A DNA stretch of 64,000 bases from Labia minor (lineage: Eukaryota; Arthropoda; Insecta; Dermaptera; Spongiphoridae), in NCBI GenBank assembly GCA_963082975.1, contig OY720348.1, forward strand, positions 66,489,719-66,553,718, written 5' to 3'. Positions 26,301 through 40,600 of the stretch are shown in pieces; position 1 is the stretch's first letter; each line of letters begins with the position of its first letter. Below the pieces are notes generated by a model that was given only the letters and a program-made list of their open reading frames with translations, was not told the origin of the DNA and searched no databases. A program made the translations under genes and the position numbers.

Positions 26301-29300
26301 GGATATCTTTGAGATATAAATGGGGGCTCGCGATAATGAACCATAATTAAACGTTTATTTAAATATATTATGTATATTTTATTCATTATATATATATATA
26401 TAGTTTAATTTTATTTTTAAATATAAAAAAAACCATAAGCGAATATTTATTCAAAAGCAGAAGATTAAAGAAAAGCATGTGCCGGCCAACACCACAACAA
26501 CAACGCCCTTAACTCCACCTCCGGATATCCCAAAGCCTTTGGCTTAGGAAACCCCGCGACCCATTTTCGACACCCTTTTCCTCTTCCTTTCCTCCCTCAT
26601 CATTCGTCTCTTCCAAGCTGCGGAGAGGTATGAAGAACGGCAACCTTTATCTTTTCGGCTGCAGAGACTAGACAGATTGAGGCTCCGCAACCATACCTTT
26701 CCTTTCCGGCTTGCGGAGAATAGGCAGATCGAGGCTCCGCAAGCCATCACTTTACCCTCCGGACGTCCCCTCTACTTCCGGTGCTCGCCATCCACTGATC
26801 ATCCTCCGGTTCGCTTGATCCATTCGCCGACCAGTTAGGGCTACTCTCCAGGGCTGCGAGATCGGTTTTTTTACTCCGTCCAACTTCTCTGCCTCCGGCA
26901 CTCGCAGACCATCTTGGGCCGTCTTCAGGGGCTTCGACACCTATCATCCACACGGAATTCTGTCCGCAGGGAACCTCTCTCAAGGGCTATGGGAGCGCCT
27001 ACCCTACATCTCCTCCATTCCCGAAATATAAACACAAACAGATAATTGTGTAATCATATCAATAAACCAATTGTTAATAAAACCTGGATCGGCCTTTCAT
27101 TTCACCCTCGTTCTGCCGGTCTCAAACATTAAAATATTATTTTATTAAAAAATAAAAGGATCATTTTATGTAATGAATGATTTAACCATAGGCACTAACT
27201 GAATCATTTGAATAAGTTATGTAAACTTGAACTTAAAAAATATTAAACTTGATAAGAATAATTTTTAATTAGACATTCGTTGAAGTTTCCAACTTTATTA
27301 ATATTGTATTTGCTTTATACACAAACAAATATATGATAATTGAAAGAAGAAAGCGTCTGATGATACAGTAATAGTCCAAATATACTTATAGTCTTGAAAT
27401 TTTAACAGTGTAAAATTATATTGCTTTAAATTTTAATAAAAATAATATTTCAATGTTTTTCTTTAATCTTGTGCAATTTGGTCTAAGATTATTGAAGTTG
27501 ACATAATTTTAATATTTCTATTTAAATTTATAATTTAATACTTTATGAATTGTGAATTTTTTGCACTTTTTACATATTATCTTGTTATTTATTAATATTA
27601 TATAAAAATATATATAAAACTTTATATTAGAATAAACTTTGGGAAAAATATAATTTAACTAAAACAGGACACGAAATAATCATAATAGTATTACAAAATT
27701 CTAAAAAAGAAAAAAAACTTTTCAGAAATTTTGAAAAATACTAAGTTATTTATTTACACTTGAGCTTGTCCGTTATGATGTATCGTTGCGGCTGTCATTT
27801 CAATGGTCCCATGCATTTGCTCGGTTGCCGCATACTGATATTGATCCTCAGTTGTCCCATAATCAATTAAAGAGTTATCGTGGATTGCTGTATTGTCGTA
27901 GCTATTATCAATCTGAGAATAAATTGAACCTCATTAATCAAGAATACCAAAATAAATTGAACTATATTATCTTAAAATACATTAGTTACTCTTTATAAAT
28001 ATATATTATTTACTCTTCTGACTCATTTATCTCAACTTAAACATTCTAAACTTTTACAACTTTCTGTTAGTGTTGACACAGTAATATATTTAAGAATCTT
28101 TTATTAAAGATCATTTTTCGAAATATTTTTAAAAATGGATTTGAGTTTAATTGTATTATGTTTGAAAAATAAATACGAGGACAATTCACAAAATAGGTTA
28201 CATTTTGGAATTAAGACAAAATTAGTACAAGAAAATGCTTTTTATTAAATAAATATACTTGAAAGAGCAACTAAAATACTATTTTTCTACATAATCTCCA
28301 AAAAAGTTGAGACATTTATAGTAGCGATGAACGAGCTTCAAAATTCCTTCCTCATAGAAATCCGCCACCTGAGTGTTGAGCCAGTCAGTCACGGCCGCGC
28401 GGAGATCGTCGTCGTCATCAAAATGTGCGCCGCCATTGAAAACCCCGCCAGTTGTGAGATGCGGTCAGTAATAAGGTTTTTGTGGACAAAAAAAACTTAA
28501 ACCCATAGAAATTTATCGGCAACTGTGTGAAGTTTACGGGAACAACGTAATCAGTGAAGGTGGTGTTCGTCAATGGTGCATACGTTTCAAGAATGGACGA
28601 AGTAATTTTCACGATGAAGAGAAGGGTGGGCGTTCAAGCATTGTGACCGATGAACTGGTGGAAAATGACGACGACGATCTTCGCGCGGCCGTGACTGACT
28701 GGCTCAACACTCAGGCGACGGATTTCTATGAGGAAGGAATTTTGAAGCCTCGTTCATCGCTACGATAAATGTCTCAACTTTTTTGGCGATTGTGTAGAAA
28801 AATAGTATTTTAGTTGCACTTTCAAATGTATATAATAAAAAACATTTTCCTGTACTAGTTTTGTCTTATTTCCAAAACGTAACCTACTTTGTGAATTGCT
28901 CTCGTATAATGAAAAACAATTCTTATATTTTAAGTTGGAATATCATTTATTAAGATAAAGAATTTGAAAAATAGATTACCTGTGTTATAATTGTTGGCTG
29001 GATCGGTTCCTGTATTTGTGTATGATTCTGTTGGGGAAGGCTGTGTTGTCTTACAACTCCAGGTGAACGTTGTGAGAGACGAGGGGTCGGCAGCTCTCGC
29101 TTGAGTGGTGGTGGCTCAATTACATGAACCGGCTCTTCCTAAAATTATTAAATAAATTAATAATAAAATTATATTAAATATAGGAATAAGAATAGAACGT
29201 ATTTATAAATTATTATCTCTGTATTAAATCGAATAAACTTGTAAGTATATGTTCAATAATCAATAATCAATATATATATATATATATATTTATATATATT

Positions 29301-32300
29301 GATGGGATTTCAATTCGATGTACATGTACAGTGACGGAAAAATGTAAACGCCATGGAGGCGCTTTTGACGGGCAATGACAATGGGCTTTCTCAACCGGTT
29401 GATTGCCTGACATCAGCGCCCTCATGGCGATAACATTTTTCCGTTTTTTTTATGATTTATAAATTACCACAGTAATGTAAATAATACCTCAAGTTTCCTA
29501 GTAAGATTGTCTATACTCTCGTAAGCATAATTATAATCTTCATTATAATGATGATGATAGAAAGCTGACGGGTCAGCAGTCGAGGCCTGAACTGGGGTTG
29601 CCGGGAGTTGATGATGGCCAGCTGGTCTGGTAGGTCTGGTTGGTTCTTCGTGGGCATCATAATATTCATTGGTAGTAGGTGGAAGTCTTGTAACTGGAAG
29701 TCTTTTGGCAGGTTGTTCGTATGGTTCCTGAAAAATAAATATTAAAAAAATGTTATGGAGGAAAAGAAGATGATCTCTTTTTCACAAAGGATAATATAAT
29801 TAAAATAGAATTCATAAAAACATTGATATAAATCATTAAGCAGGGGAATATATATCTTAAAAATTATTAATTTAAGTCTTATTAAGAATTTATATTAGAT
29901 TATATAAAAGTTTCAGTGGCTTTCATTCAAACATCGAACTTCTTTTTGTAGCCTGCTCTTTTCAAATTCCAAACTGGCATATGTTTGATAAATATGTCTC
30001 AGTTATTTCCTAACAGCGTGTGTGCCAGTCTTGTTCCACTAGTATCAAAATTTCATCAACTTTCTTAGTGACTAACCAGAGATCTTGACATCAGCAAACC
30101 ACTTCTGGGTTCTTCGTTCACCCTTACACTTGTCAAATTTTTTTGGCATGTTTGCAGCAGCGTATTTTTTTATTGCATCCTATACCGTTTTTTCATATAT
30201 TTCATTCATTTTTACAAATTAGAAAACTATCTTCACAAAAAATTTAACTTGAAATGTCACCTGTTAAGCACATGTTCGTTTGAGACAATCAGGTTAGCGT
30301 GGCTTGTTATATAACAATAAAAAGACTTTAAATGGCCCAATATATTTAAACGAATTATACATTTTTTTTTTTTATTTTATTCATTATAAAAATTCATAAT
30401 AGATTCAGCGAAATATTCATTCATGTCGATGGATACAATAGGAGATATGGAAGTGTAAAAATTTGTGCAGAAATAAATGTACCTATCAATTAAACACTTT
30501 GATAGACAGGTCAAGTTGTTAAAGTTTTTATAAAATTATTAAACAAGGTCTCAGAAATTAATAAAATGAAGATGATATCAGTAGTTAGATCAATATACTG
30601 CGTTAAACTTAAGAAAATTTAAATATTATGGAAATTAAAATTCATTCTTACTACGAAGGAGAATATTTAATCAAACATTAGTAAATAGAATAAGGTATAA
30701 ACTGAAGGAATTTGATAATAGCGAAAAATGGATTAAAATAACTGAAAAAATGTGTTAATGAGTATAATAACTTATTTAAAATTCATGAATTTGTGAAAAT
30801 TCAATATTTTCTAAGTAGGGAGCCTAGAGAAAACCGAAGACCATAACAATTAAAAAGTTTGGAGGCCAATGATTGATACATACATACATATGCGAAAATA
30901 TTTCCAAATTTTCGGATAATGTGAAAGCAGTAATATGCATTATAATTTTTATAAGTAACACTTACCTTAACATTTCTTGCTGAGTTAAGTCTATTTTTAT
31001 ATTGGTCTGTTTGATAACTTGTAACTGTTGTTCCCGATTGGTCTGCAGGTGTCGTATAACATTGGTCATTAAATGCATTATCATAATTGTTATCGATAGG
31101 ATACTCCTCGGCCGTCCCCCCGGAATCCCATAAACGATCTTCGTCTTCTTGTCCATACCGTTCATCTTGATAATTATATTCTTGATTCCCATCTGCCGGA
31201 TAATATTCGGAATATTCCTGTGGTTGTGTATAATCCGCGCTAGAATTCATAAGCAAAATATTTAAAATAAACTTCAATTATATATTATTTGAATATAATT
31301 TGAAAATATTTATTTGAGTATTTTCTATACAAATAAATTTATATAATCTTTATTACTTCCATTATATGGCCAGTCATTAATGATCTAACACGCTCTACTA
31401 AAAGCACTTCAAATGGCCAATCATGCATAAATAATAATATTACTTAAGTCTCCTCAAACAAAGACTGATAAAAAAGTAATAGAATCAAGTTCCGATTAAG
31501 ACTTACAAAATTTGCATTTTAATTATATATAAATGCAAAAAATGAGGTCATTTTTTTCTCGTCATGATTTCGTTGTAATTAAATTGTAATCAATTTATAG
31601 ACAAACAATATATATTATTAGTAATTAAGTATACTTATATTATAATAGGTATGAAATTAATAGAATGTATATTTCAAGATGGGTATAAAGATAAAGATGA
31701 CTGATTAGGAGTTAGATTACCAAAGAGAGGTTCGTGTTTTTAATAGATATGTCTCTGACTTTTCGTCATCCTACTAAGGACAGCCTATAAAATTGGTTGT
31801 CCTCTAAGCGGAGTAGAGGTGTTATGCGATCAGTATAACGGATCTTCCCACCCTTTATCTTAATCTGCTTGATCGGAGGCTACTACATTTTATTTCAAGA
31901 AGTTTCCCAATTATGATTACGTGTGTGGTTCCCATAAACCCCAGCTAGAGAGAAATTCCCTTGCCAGGCCAGAGACTTAAAACCGGAATCACAAGAATGA
32001 GAGTCAAGCATGATACCTATATATATGAGAGTCAAGCATGATACCTATATATATTTGAAATATTAAACCGCTCGAAGGAATTTTTTGAAATTCGCGCCGT
32101 AGATAATTTTTATAAAGAAAAATCGATCTATATTGGTTTCTGCCTTAGACAAATCATCTTTGTTAGTTTTTTCTTAATTTAAAATAGGAATTTTAATAAT
32201 AGAAAAAATGGCACCGGGCAACGCCGGACAGAATATTATAAATAAAATAAAATTATAAAAATATTTATTTTAATAATATTTTGTAATCAAATTACGAAAT

Positions 32301-35300
32301 ATATATTATGTTCTATCCACAGGCCATACTTTTCTGTCTTTCAGTGCATTAATACATACGTAAGGGTTGTATGTTTTATGACTATTTTTTTTTATTTATG
32401 TTCTTTTAAATTATTTGAAATTGTTTCATTTATTTTGTCGTTTATTTATTTTAAATAATAATCTTAATCTTAAATATTCATAGTTCATAAAGCATAACCG
32501 CGTCTCGGTGTACCAGGTACTGTACTTGTAATCAAATTACGAAATATATTTTATATATATATATATATATTATATCCACAGGCCATACTTTTCTGTCTTT
32601 CAGTGCATTAATACATACGTATTTTAAAAAGAAAGAGAATATAATATTAAAATAGTTTTTGTTAAATAACGTTACAATTTTAATAATTCTTACCTATATT
32701 GTTGGTTAGTTTCAAAGCTATTACTTCCATAACCGGCCTCTTTGTATTCACAACTGTACTGCTGTATTTCGTAATGATCACGAGTATCATAATATTGATC
32801 ATCGTAGAGTGTAGTCTGCCGTTCAAGACTAGGCCTACGATGGGATCCAACTGAAAAATGAAAATCAACATTGTAACAAAGCTCGGAACATTCATCCGGA
32901 TATATCACCGTGGTTAAGTGTTGTGAATATACTTGGTTGGATTGGTAACCACTTGTGACGTACTGGTTGATTTAGTCCAACTGGAATGAAATATGAAGAG
33001 AAAACAAAAAGAAAATGAAAATTGAAACATGCAGCCCATTGTCCCCGGAGATTGCAATCTTACACAGAAACAATGAAAAATGTGAAATATACTAAACAAA
33101 CTATATCCAAATTCTAAGAAGAAGAATTTTATGACAGTTAGGATTATAAATGTGTAAAAAAAGTTTGTTTTTAAAAAAAAAAAAATATTTTAAAAAGGAA
33201 GAGAATATAATTAAATTGAATACTTCATATATATATAAAAAATGCAACAATAAAAAAAAATAAACGTATCTAAGAATATTATAAAAAATTACATTCTTAA
33301 TATATGTATATAACATATAACCTATATATTTATACTATCTTCACTGTATATTATATTATATATATACTATAGATTTGTATTTATATAATTTTGCAAAATT
33401 GTATTATTCCAAAAGTAAAAAATAAACTATCTATAATAAAATTGTGTGCCTATAGTCCGGGAGATGAAAGTTGGTGCGTGAGGGGTGGCGGCCAGGGGAG
33501 GCGGGGATACCCCCTCCTAGAGTGATTTCCCCTTCACCACAGTCTTCTACTCTCTCAAACTAAACTATAAAAAATGTGATATGCGCAACAGAGTTGCGCG
33601 GTGTGGTTTCGTTGGAATGGAAGGGATAAGCGCGGGAACTGGTCGGCTCGTGCACCAACTTTCATCTCCCGGACTATAGTTTTGTTGTTATTTTCCAATA
33701 AAACAAAATGTCAATTAATCTATTTAATCTTCCTTTCGACTTTATTTCCTTTCTTAGGCACATCGCCATTGTCTGCCTACAGACATGCTTTTACATACAT
33801 CTATATTTGAGTCTAAATAATACTATTTATTATAGGTATTACCTCGTCCGGAGCGTTTTAATGAAGGCTCTGTGGGCTGGTAGTATCCCCCATCGCCCGT
33901 CTCGTCTAAAGAGTGCGAGTAGTTATGGTAGCCAGAGGATGTATACCAGGGGTCACTGTCAATTAACCAAAGCATTAAGAAAACAACGCACAAAAGAACA
34001 ATTTCGATTCATAGTCCAGTCAGGAAATGTATTATATTTTTTAAATAAAATTGATTAATTTGTGAAATTGGTTTAACTAATATAATTTCTGTTAGAAAAC
34101 AAAGGAATGTTAAAATTAGAGAGAATAATAAATGTTCAATTTGTCACGTTTCATGTGGTCCAATGAAACCAAAATAAAACTAATTTTAAAAATAAATATA
34201 AAAATCAAATATCAATTTACAATTTGGAGCCGAAGGGTGGTGGCGGCGACAGTAAAAGAGGGAGGGGGGTTAAGAAAAAATAAGGAGAAGCTAATTATTA
34301 TTTTTTTTATGTAAAAATGCTATTTTTTTTTTTAATTACATAAATCTGATAGGTCATTTTTAGGAATGGAATAATGATTCCATGAAGCATACTGTGAAGT
34401 TAAGGGAAATTTCTAAAAAAAAATACGATTCATCAACTCTGGTCTCTTTAATAAAACGAATATAATTTTCTTATTAAAGTATAAAAACACAATAATAGTA
34501 TTGATTTATTGTAATGTTTAGTTATAGCAGTACTATGAAAATGTCCAGCTACACTTGGTTGAGTAATAACAATTCAACCAACAAAATAAACATCCCTTTA
34601 TCTTCCTATCACTATAAATATTGAAATAGATAAATTCAATTTAAATAATAACATGTTATAATATAGAAAAGTAACGATTTAATTCGTCTTAGCTTTTAAC
34701 AAATGATGATTATTGTAAAAAAGGTAATTGTTTACCAAACGAGAAGCTTCAGGGATTTGGATGAAACTTTGCCAGTGGATTCCTTTTTTAATTCCAAAGA
34801 AACTTTACTTATTCAATATTTCTCGGCCTCTTCTTGTTTTCGAGATAAAAATTTGCATATTAACATTCTACCATGTTTTATTATTTGGCCATTATTGGGC
34901 TTCACTAATTTTCTGGGGAGGGGGGGGTTTAAGTTCAATTTGGATAGATGAAAATTAAAAAATTAAATTAAATAATTTTTCTATTTCCAAACCGAACAGA
35001 TAAAATTCGAAAATAATTGAATAAGTGAATAATTAGTGAATTAGTCAATAAAACATTATTAAATATGGCTGCTCATTCATAACTAGTTTATCTGTCAAAC
35101 TTTAATAATTTTTATCTCGTAAACTAGAAGAGGCTGAGAAATATTGCATAAGGAAAGTTTCTTTGGAATTAATAAAGGAATCCACCGGCAAAGTTTCATC
35201 CAAATTCCTGGAGACTCCCATTTTGTAAACAATTACCGAAAAAAATAGATTTATTAATTCGGATTTGAATTAGAACTACATAGAGAGCAAATTGAAAAGT

Positions 35301-37572
35301 TATAGAATTTTCTTTTGCTTTTAAATCATTGAATTAATAGTGATGATAACTAATAGGTTAGTAATCATTCGATTTTAGAAACAAATTAGAATTGTTTTTT
35401 TAATTTGGAATTCCTCATCCTGTGAAACTCTTCTCTGGAGAAGTGTTAATTTTTTTAGATATATTATATTAATTAATAGTCAACAAAATGAAATTGAAAA
35501 TTACAAATTTGTATAATTTAATATATATAAAATAAAGAGATAAAAAATAATAAGATTATGGGGTTAATAATAAAAATGCTAATTTAGAGTCAATGCTAGA
35601 TTATGTTAGATTATTGAAATGTAATATATACAATGTTTAAACGTTAATTCATAAATCAAACATTTTTTTTTTGATTTTTAAATAAAATGTTCTTTTTTTA
35701 TTAACTCTTTGTTTTAGTCAATTGAAAAATAATACTTGGATTCTTTTCAAATCATTCCATGTAAATGATTTAAATAGTAGACTAAAGTGTTTAACAAAAC
35801 GGGCACTTGGTTTTTTGTTTCAAATTAAAATTTTCTCATTTATATGAATTTTGTGATTTGTAAAATTTGTTAATTTTTTTAGGGGTTTTTATTGATAAAT
35901 AATGGAGGAAATATTTAATTTAAACATTTTTTTTTATAAGAAAGACCTTATTTTAATATTTTCACTTAATGAATTTTAATTACATTGATTAATTTTTAAT
36001 CGAAAAGTTTAAATATTTATTGGTTTATATTTCTTTATGTTTATTTATTTTATTTATTAATTTATATATATCAATATTTGTTTCATGTTTTTTATCACTT
36101 ATTAAAAACAAAGATCAAAGATGTTATAAATCTGCCTCATCAGATTAAAAACAAAGGTGCTTCAATAAAGTGCACTAATCCTAATTGCTAAAGAAAACAA
36201 AGAAACAATTCACAACACTCCATGTAAGCTTCCAATGTATTTTCTCCGATTCAATGATTATATATCAATATTAAAAGAACAAAAGAAGTTCAATATTGAA
36301 ATCAAAAGATAATATTTTAATGCAAAAATTAGTAATAATTATTTTATACATTTTTACATTAATATTAAAATAAATATTTTTTTAATTAGGAAAAAATTTA
36401 AAGATATTATAAACATTTATATTTTTAAGGAAGCAAACGAGTGGAGTGTGATAGTTAGTAAAAGTGGATTTTCAAAACAACCTGAAGAGATATGTGAAAT
36501 ATATTAATGCTTGCGACTAGTTTGAAAAACTAAATATCATAACAATCGTCTAATCTATAAAATATTTTGGGCACACTAATAAATAGGATTGTGCTTTTAG
36601 GTCCTAGGTGCTTAAGTAAGTGAAAATAGGAGAAAAGAGAAATCTATGAAGATTAAGTTCTATTATATATTACTATACACAATTAATTATTTTATCATTG
36701 TATTAATGAAAATTATAGTTTTATAGAGAAAAGTTTCTATTCTTTTGTATTCATAGTTAAAATTATTGTGCTCAGAGAGAGTTTGGCATTTAGAAAAGGT
36801 GAGAGTAAATGCAGGCATTCTTTTTTTATCTTCTTATAATAGTTTTCAATTATTGTGCCCTTTGGAATCTTCCATGAACTTAAAGAGTAAATTTTTTAGA
36901 AAATCATTTTTTCCATTCATAAATTAAAAATGGGTAATTGTTTAGTCTAATCGATGTATGATGAATTTTGTTAAAACTTTACCAGAAGATTCCTTTTTTG
37001 ATTCCAAACAAAGTTTTCTTAAGAAGTATGTGGCGGTCGCTTCTACTTTACGAGATAAAAATTATTAAAGTTTGCATATAAATTAGTTATGAATGAGCAG
37101 CCATTTAATGTTTTATTGACTAATTCACTAATTATTAACTTATTCAGGAATTTTCGTGTTTTTCGGTTCGGTTTGTATATAGGAAAATTATTTAATTATT
37201 TAATTTTTTAATGTTCTTATATCCAAACCGAACTTATAAAAAAAAATTAGTGGAGCCCTCTGGTGGTCAAATAATAAATCATGGTAGCTAAATAGAATAA
37301 CAATGAATTTATATGCAAACTTTGATAATTTTTATCTCTTAAACTAGAAGAGACCAGCAAAAATTGCATAAGAAAAGTTTGTTTAGAATCAAAAATGGAC
37401 TCAACTAGTATAGTTTAATCCAAATCCATGATACATCGGTTGGACTGCACAATTACCTCAAAATGGATCACTTTGTTCACAAGTGAACTTTTTTTTGTTC
37501 ATATAATGTTCATATAATTCCTTAATAAAAAGTATATTATTGATGACCATCCATATGTGTAAGTATATATAA

Positions 37573-37609
<37 letters not shown>

Positions 37610-40600
37610 TCATGATAGATATAATACAAATTTGCAGATATTAAATATTTGATTCATTTTTTGTATAAATTAGATTCCAAATAATATTATCTAATTGTCT
37701 TTCAATGTGAAAGATATTCTCATGCAAAGTTGGCTGGACACAGAATTAAGTTTTTATCGTATCAATTGTTTCATAATATTTTTTTTTTAATTAATATATA
37801 CAAGTGTTATTATTATTATTTGATTCAAGTTATACTAAATTGTAAATGTGATTTTATTTGAAATAGGATTATTTTGTGAAGTCATACTTTGGAAAAAGCC
37901 TCTATTGGCGTGATATCGTATTGAATCAAGGAAATGAACCAGGGCCCGCTCTAGAAGGCGGCAAACAGGGCATATCTCCGGGGGCGGAAAATTGGAAGGG
38001 CGGCATTTTGTTTATGAATGTAATAAATTTTTCGAATATTATTCATTTGCCCGGGGCGCCGTAAATGCTAGAGCGGACGCTGCCTTCAGGTACTTTTCAG
38101 AGAAAAAAATTGTGAGTTTGTGCCTTTTGTATTTATTGTCTATTGCATTTGGGATTTTGTCAGTGCTTGACAGTGAAACTCCCAAGGCTCACCCCCCATC
38201 CCAGATAAAAATTCATGGCCACCAAAAATTTGTTTATTTCCTATAAAAACTTCTGTGACTGTTTTTTGTTTGTTTTTTTTTTGGAATGATGTGACAGAAG
38301 TGAAAGAAAGTATTCTATTAAAATGTGAATGAACATGCACTATGAAAGCGAGAAGAAATGGTGATCGGGCGGGGGGGGGGTACCGGTGATTGAAATGATG
38401 ATGGTTAGTAAAAGGGCATACCTGATTGGTTCACTGGCCTCCCACGATCTCTTCCTGCGCCTACGACAACAATAACAACACCCTACAAGACATCGAGACA
38501 CAAACCAAGCCACACAGAGAACATTTTGAATAACACATAGAGAGAGAGAGAGAAAGAGAGACACTTTCCAACATTGTGTTCATCATTCCAGGAAAATGAA
38601 GCCGGGATAAAAAAACAGAAATGCTAAGCAGAGGCTAGCTAGAGGCAGAATCGTGAAAACACCCTTGTGAGAAAGGAATGAAGAAATCGCAAGCGAATTC
38701 AAATGCTGAATTAATTTTTCAGTTCATTGGTGAATCGATAATCGCGATAATCCATTCCATAGGAAACAGTATATACTCTCTTAACTATTTTTTTTTTAAA
38801 TTATCCTTCCTTAACTAAAATGAATATAAAATATCACTTCAATATTAAGAAAAATTCAACTAATTGATAGATATTATTAATTATTACTATTAATACTATT
38901 CTCTTTTTGCGAATATAAATATTGAAATAAAATAATGAATGTCTTCGTGTTTTATCATATTGAAAATTATTAATAATCATTTTTATCGATATCTCTATAT
39001 CACTAGTAAAAAAAAAAAGAAATAGAAATAAAACTATCATATATTTGAATAATTATCCAGATCTTGAATTCACTTGAAAGCTTCAAATAGATTAATTAAT
39101 TATAAGAAAAATTGTCTAAAGCAAATAAAAAAATGTAAATTAAAGGATATATGCATGTCATTAAATATATTATATTTGAATATTACATTATTGGAATATA
39201 ATAATAATAATAATAATAATAGTAATATATTATGTTTAATTAGTAACTAGCTATTCTTTAAAAAGATATCATGGATGTTATAATATCTATCACAAGAAAA
39301 AAAAATAAAAAAAAAAAAAATAAAATCAATTGAGTGTTTTTTATAATTAAGAGTCATATTTAATTATGTCTTATAAATTTTGAAGTATAAGACTTTGGAA
39401 AAAATAATTGAAAACAAATGATAATAATAAAATTAGTATCAAAAAAGATTACACCGAAAATAGTCTAGAACAGCGGTCGCCAAACTTTTTTGATCACCGA
39501 CCCTTATATAATTTTTCGAAATCTCCATCGACCCCATAAAGGTAATATTTTCAGGTAATTAAAATAAAACTACCTATTAACTTTAATATCTAATAAATCA
39601 GAAACAATAAGCAAAGTATATAGCTACAGATTTTTTACTTCTTTTTTACCCCATCAAATATATACATACGTTTATTATTTTATTTTCTATAAAGAAAATG
39701 ATAATAAGTCAATTATAAAAAAAAAAAAATTTAAAATTTTACATACGCATGTATTATGTGTGATTTGCGTATTAAGAACTGTTTTCCCAATCGACCCCTA
39801 TTCGACCCCCTACTGTTATTAAATAGACCCCTGGGGGTCTATATACACCACTTTGGCGACCACTGGTTTAGAATGAAATTTCAATACGTCAATTTTAAGT
39901 AAATAAAAAAATATATTTTAGAAATGTAGGTTCTATTTATATACAAAAAAAAAACAAAAAAAAACAAATTTAAATAATACTATATGAACTGCCAGGTGTT
40001 TTATAAAATAAATAAACGATCCCACTTGCTCAATAGAAGGGAATGTCAATTCTAGCTATGTGGAGAGTCATGATTCGTGACGTCCGTGACACGATAGAAT
40101 TGTTAGTTACACAGGGTTGCATGTAATCATTGGATTAGAAAAAAAAAAAAATAAAAATAAAAATAAAAATTTTCAAATGAAATACTTCAAAAATAAAGCC
40201 TAGAAGGAATGTGGTTTTTGATTAATTAATTGACCTGTTCATAAATATAAGAAATAAGCTAAAAGTAGATCCATCAATCAAATATAGATAGAAAAAATAT
40301 TATTTATTATTAATTAATAGAGATCAAATAAATAAGAAGAATTGGATTATAAATAAATGAATTCTAGAATATTAATGAGAAATTCTTTGATGAGAAATAT
40401 TGGAGACGAATAGAGATTTAATTAATTGAACAATTTATTTTTAATCATAAACCGTCAATTTAACACTAAATCATGACTCTTATGGATATTTTCAATAATC
40501 AAGAATCAGAATGGATGGTGGTATATACTAACTGTTTCTAATTCAAGATATAACTCTACAAACTCTTTTTCTACTACAACTATCTTGTTCATATAGTTTT

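Noticed and set aside
26544-26983. Three overlapping minus-strand open frames as a gene
   Set aside because: They lie in a GC-rich LTR-like block, overlap in different frames and have no domain-like pattern.
27758-27763. TAA after exon j as the natural end of the protein
   Set aside because: A donor two bases before it joins exon k in perfect phase, and downstream exons continue the family's layout.
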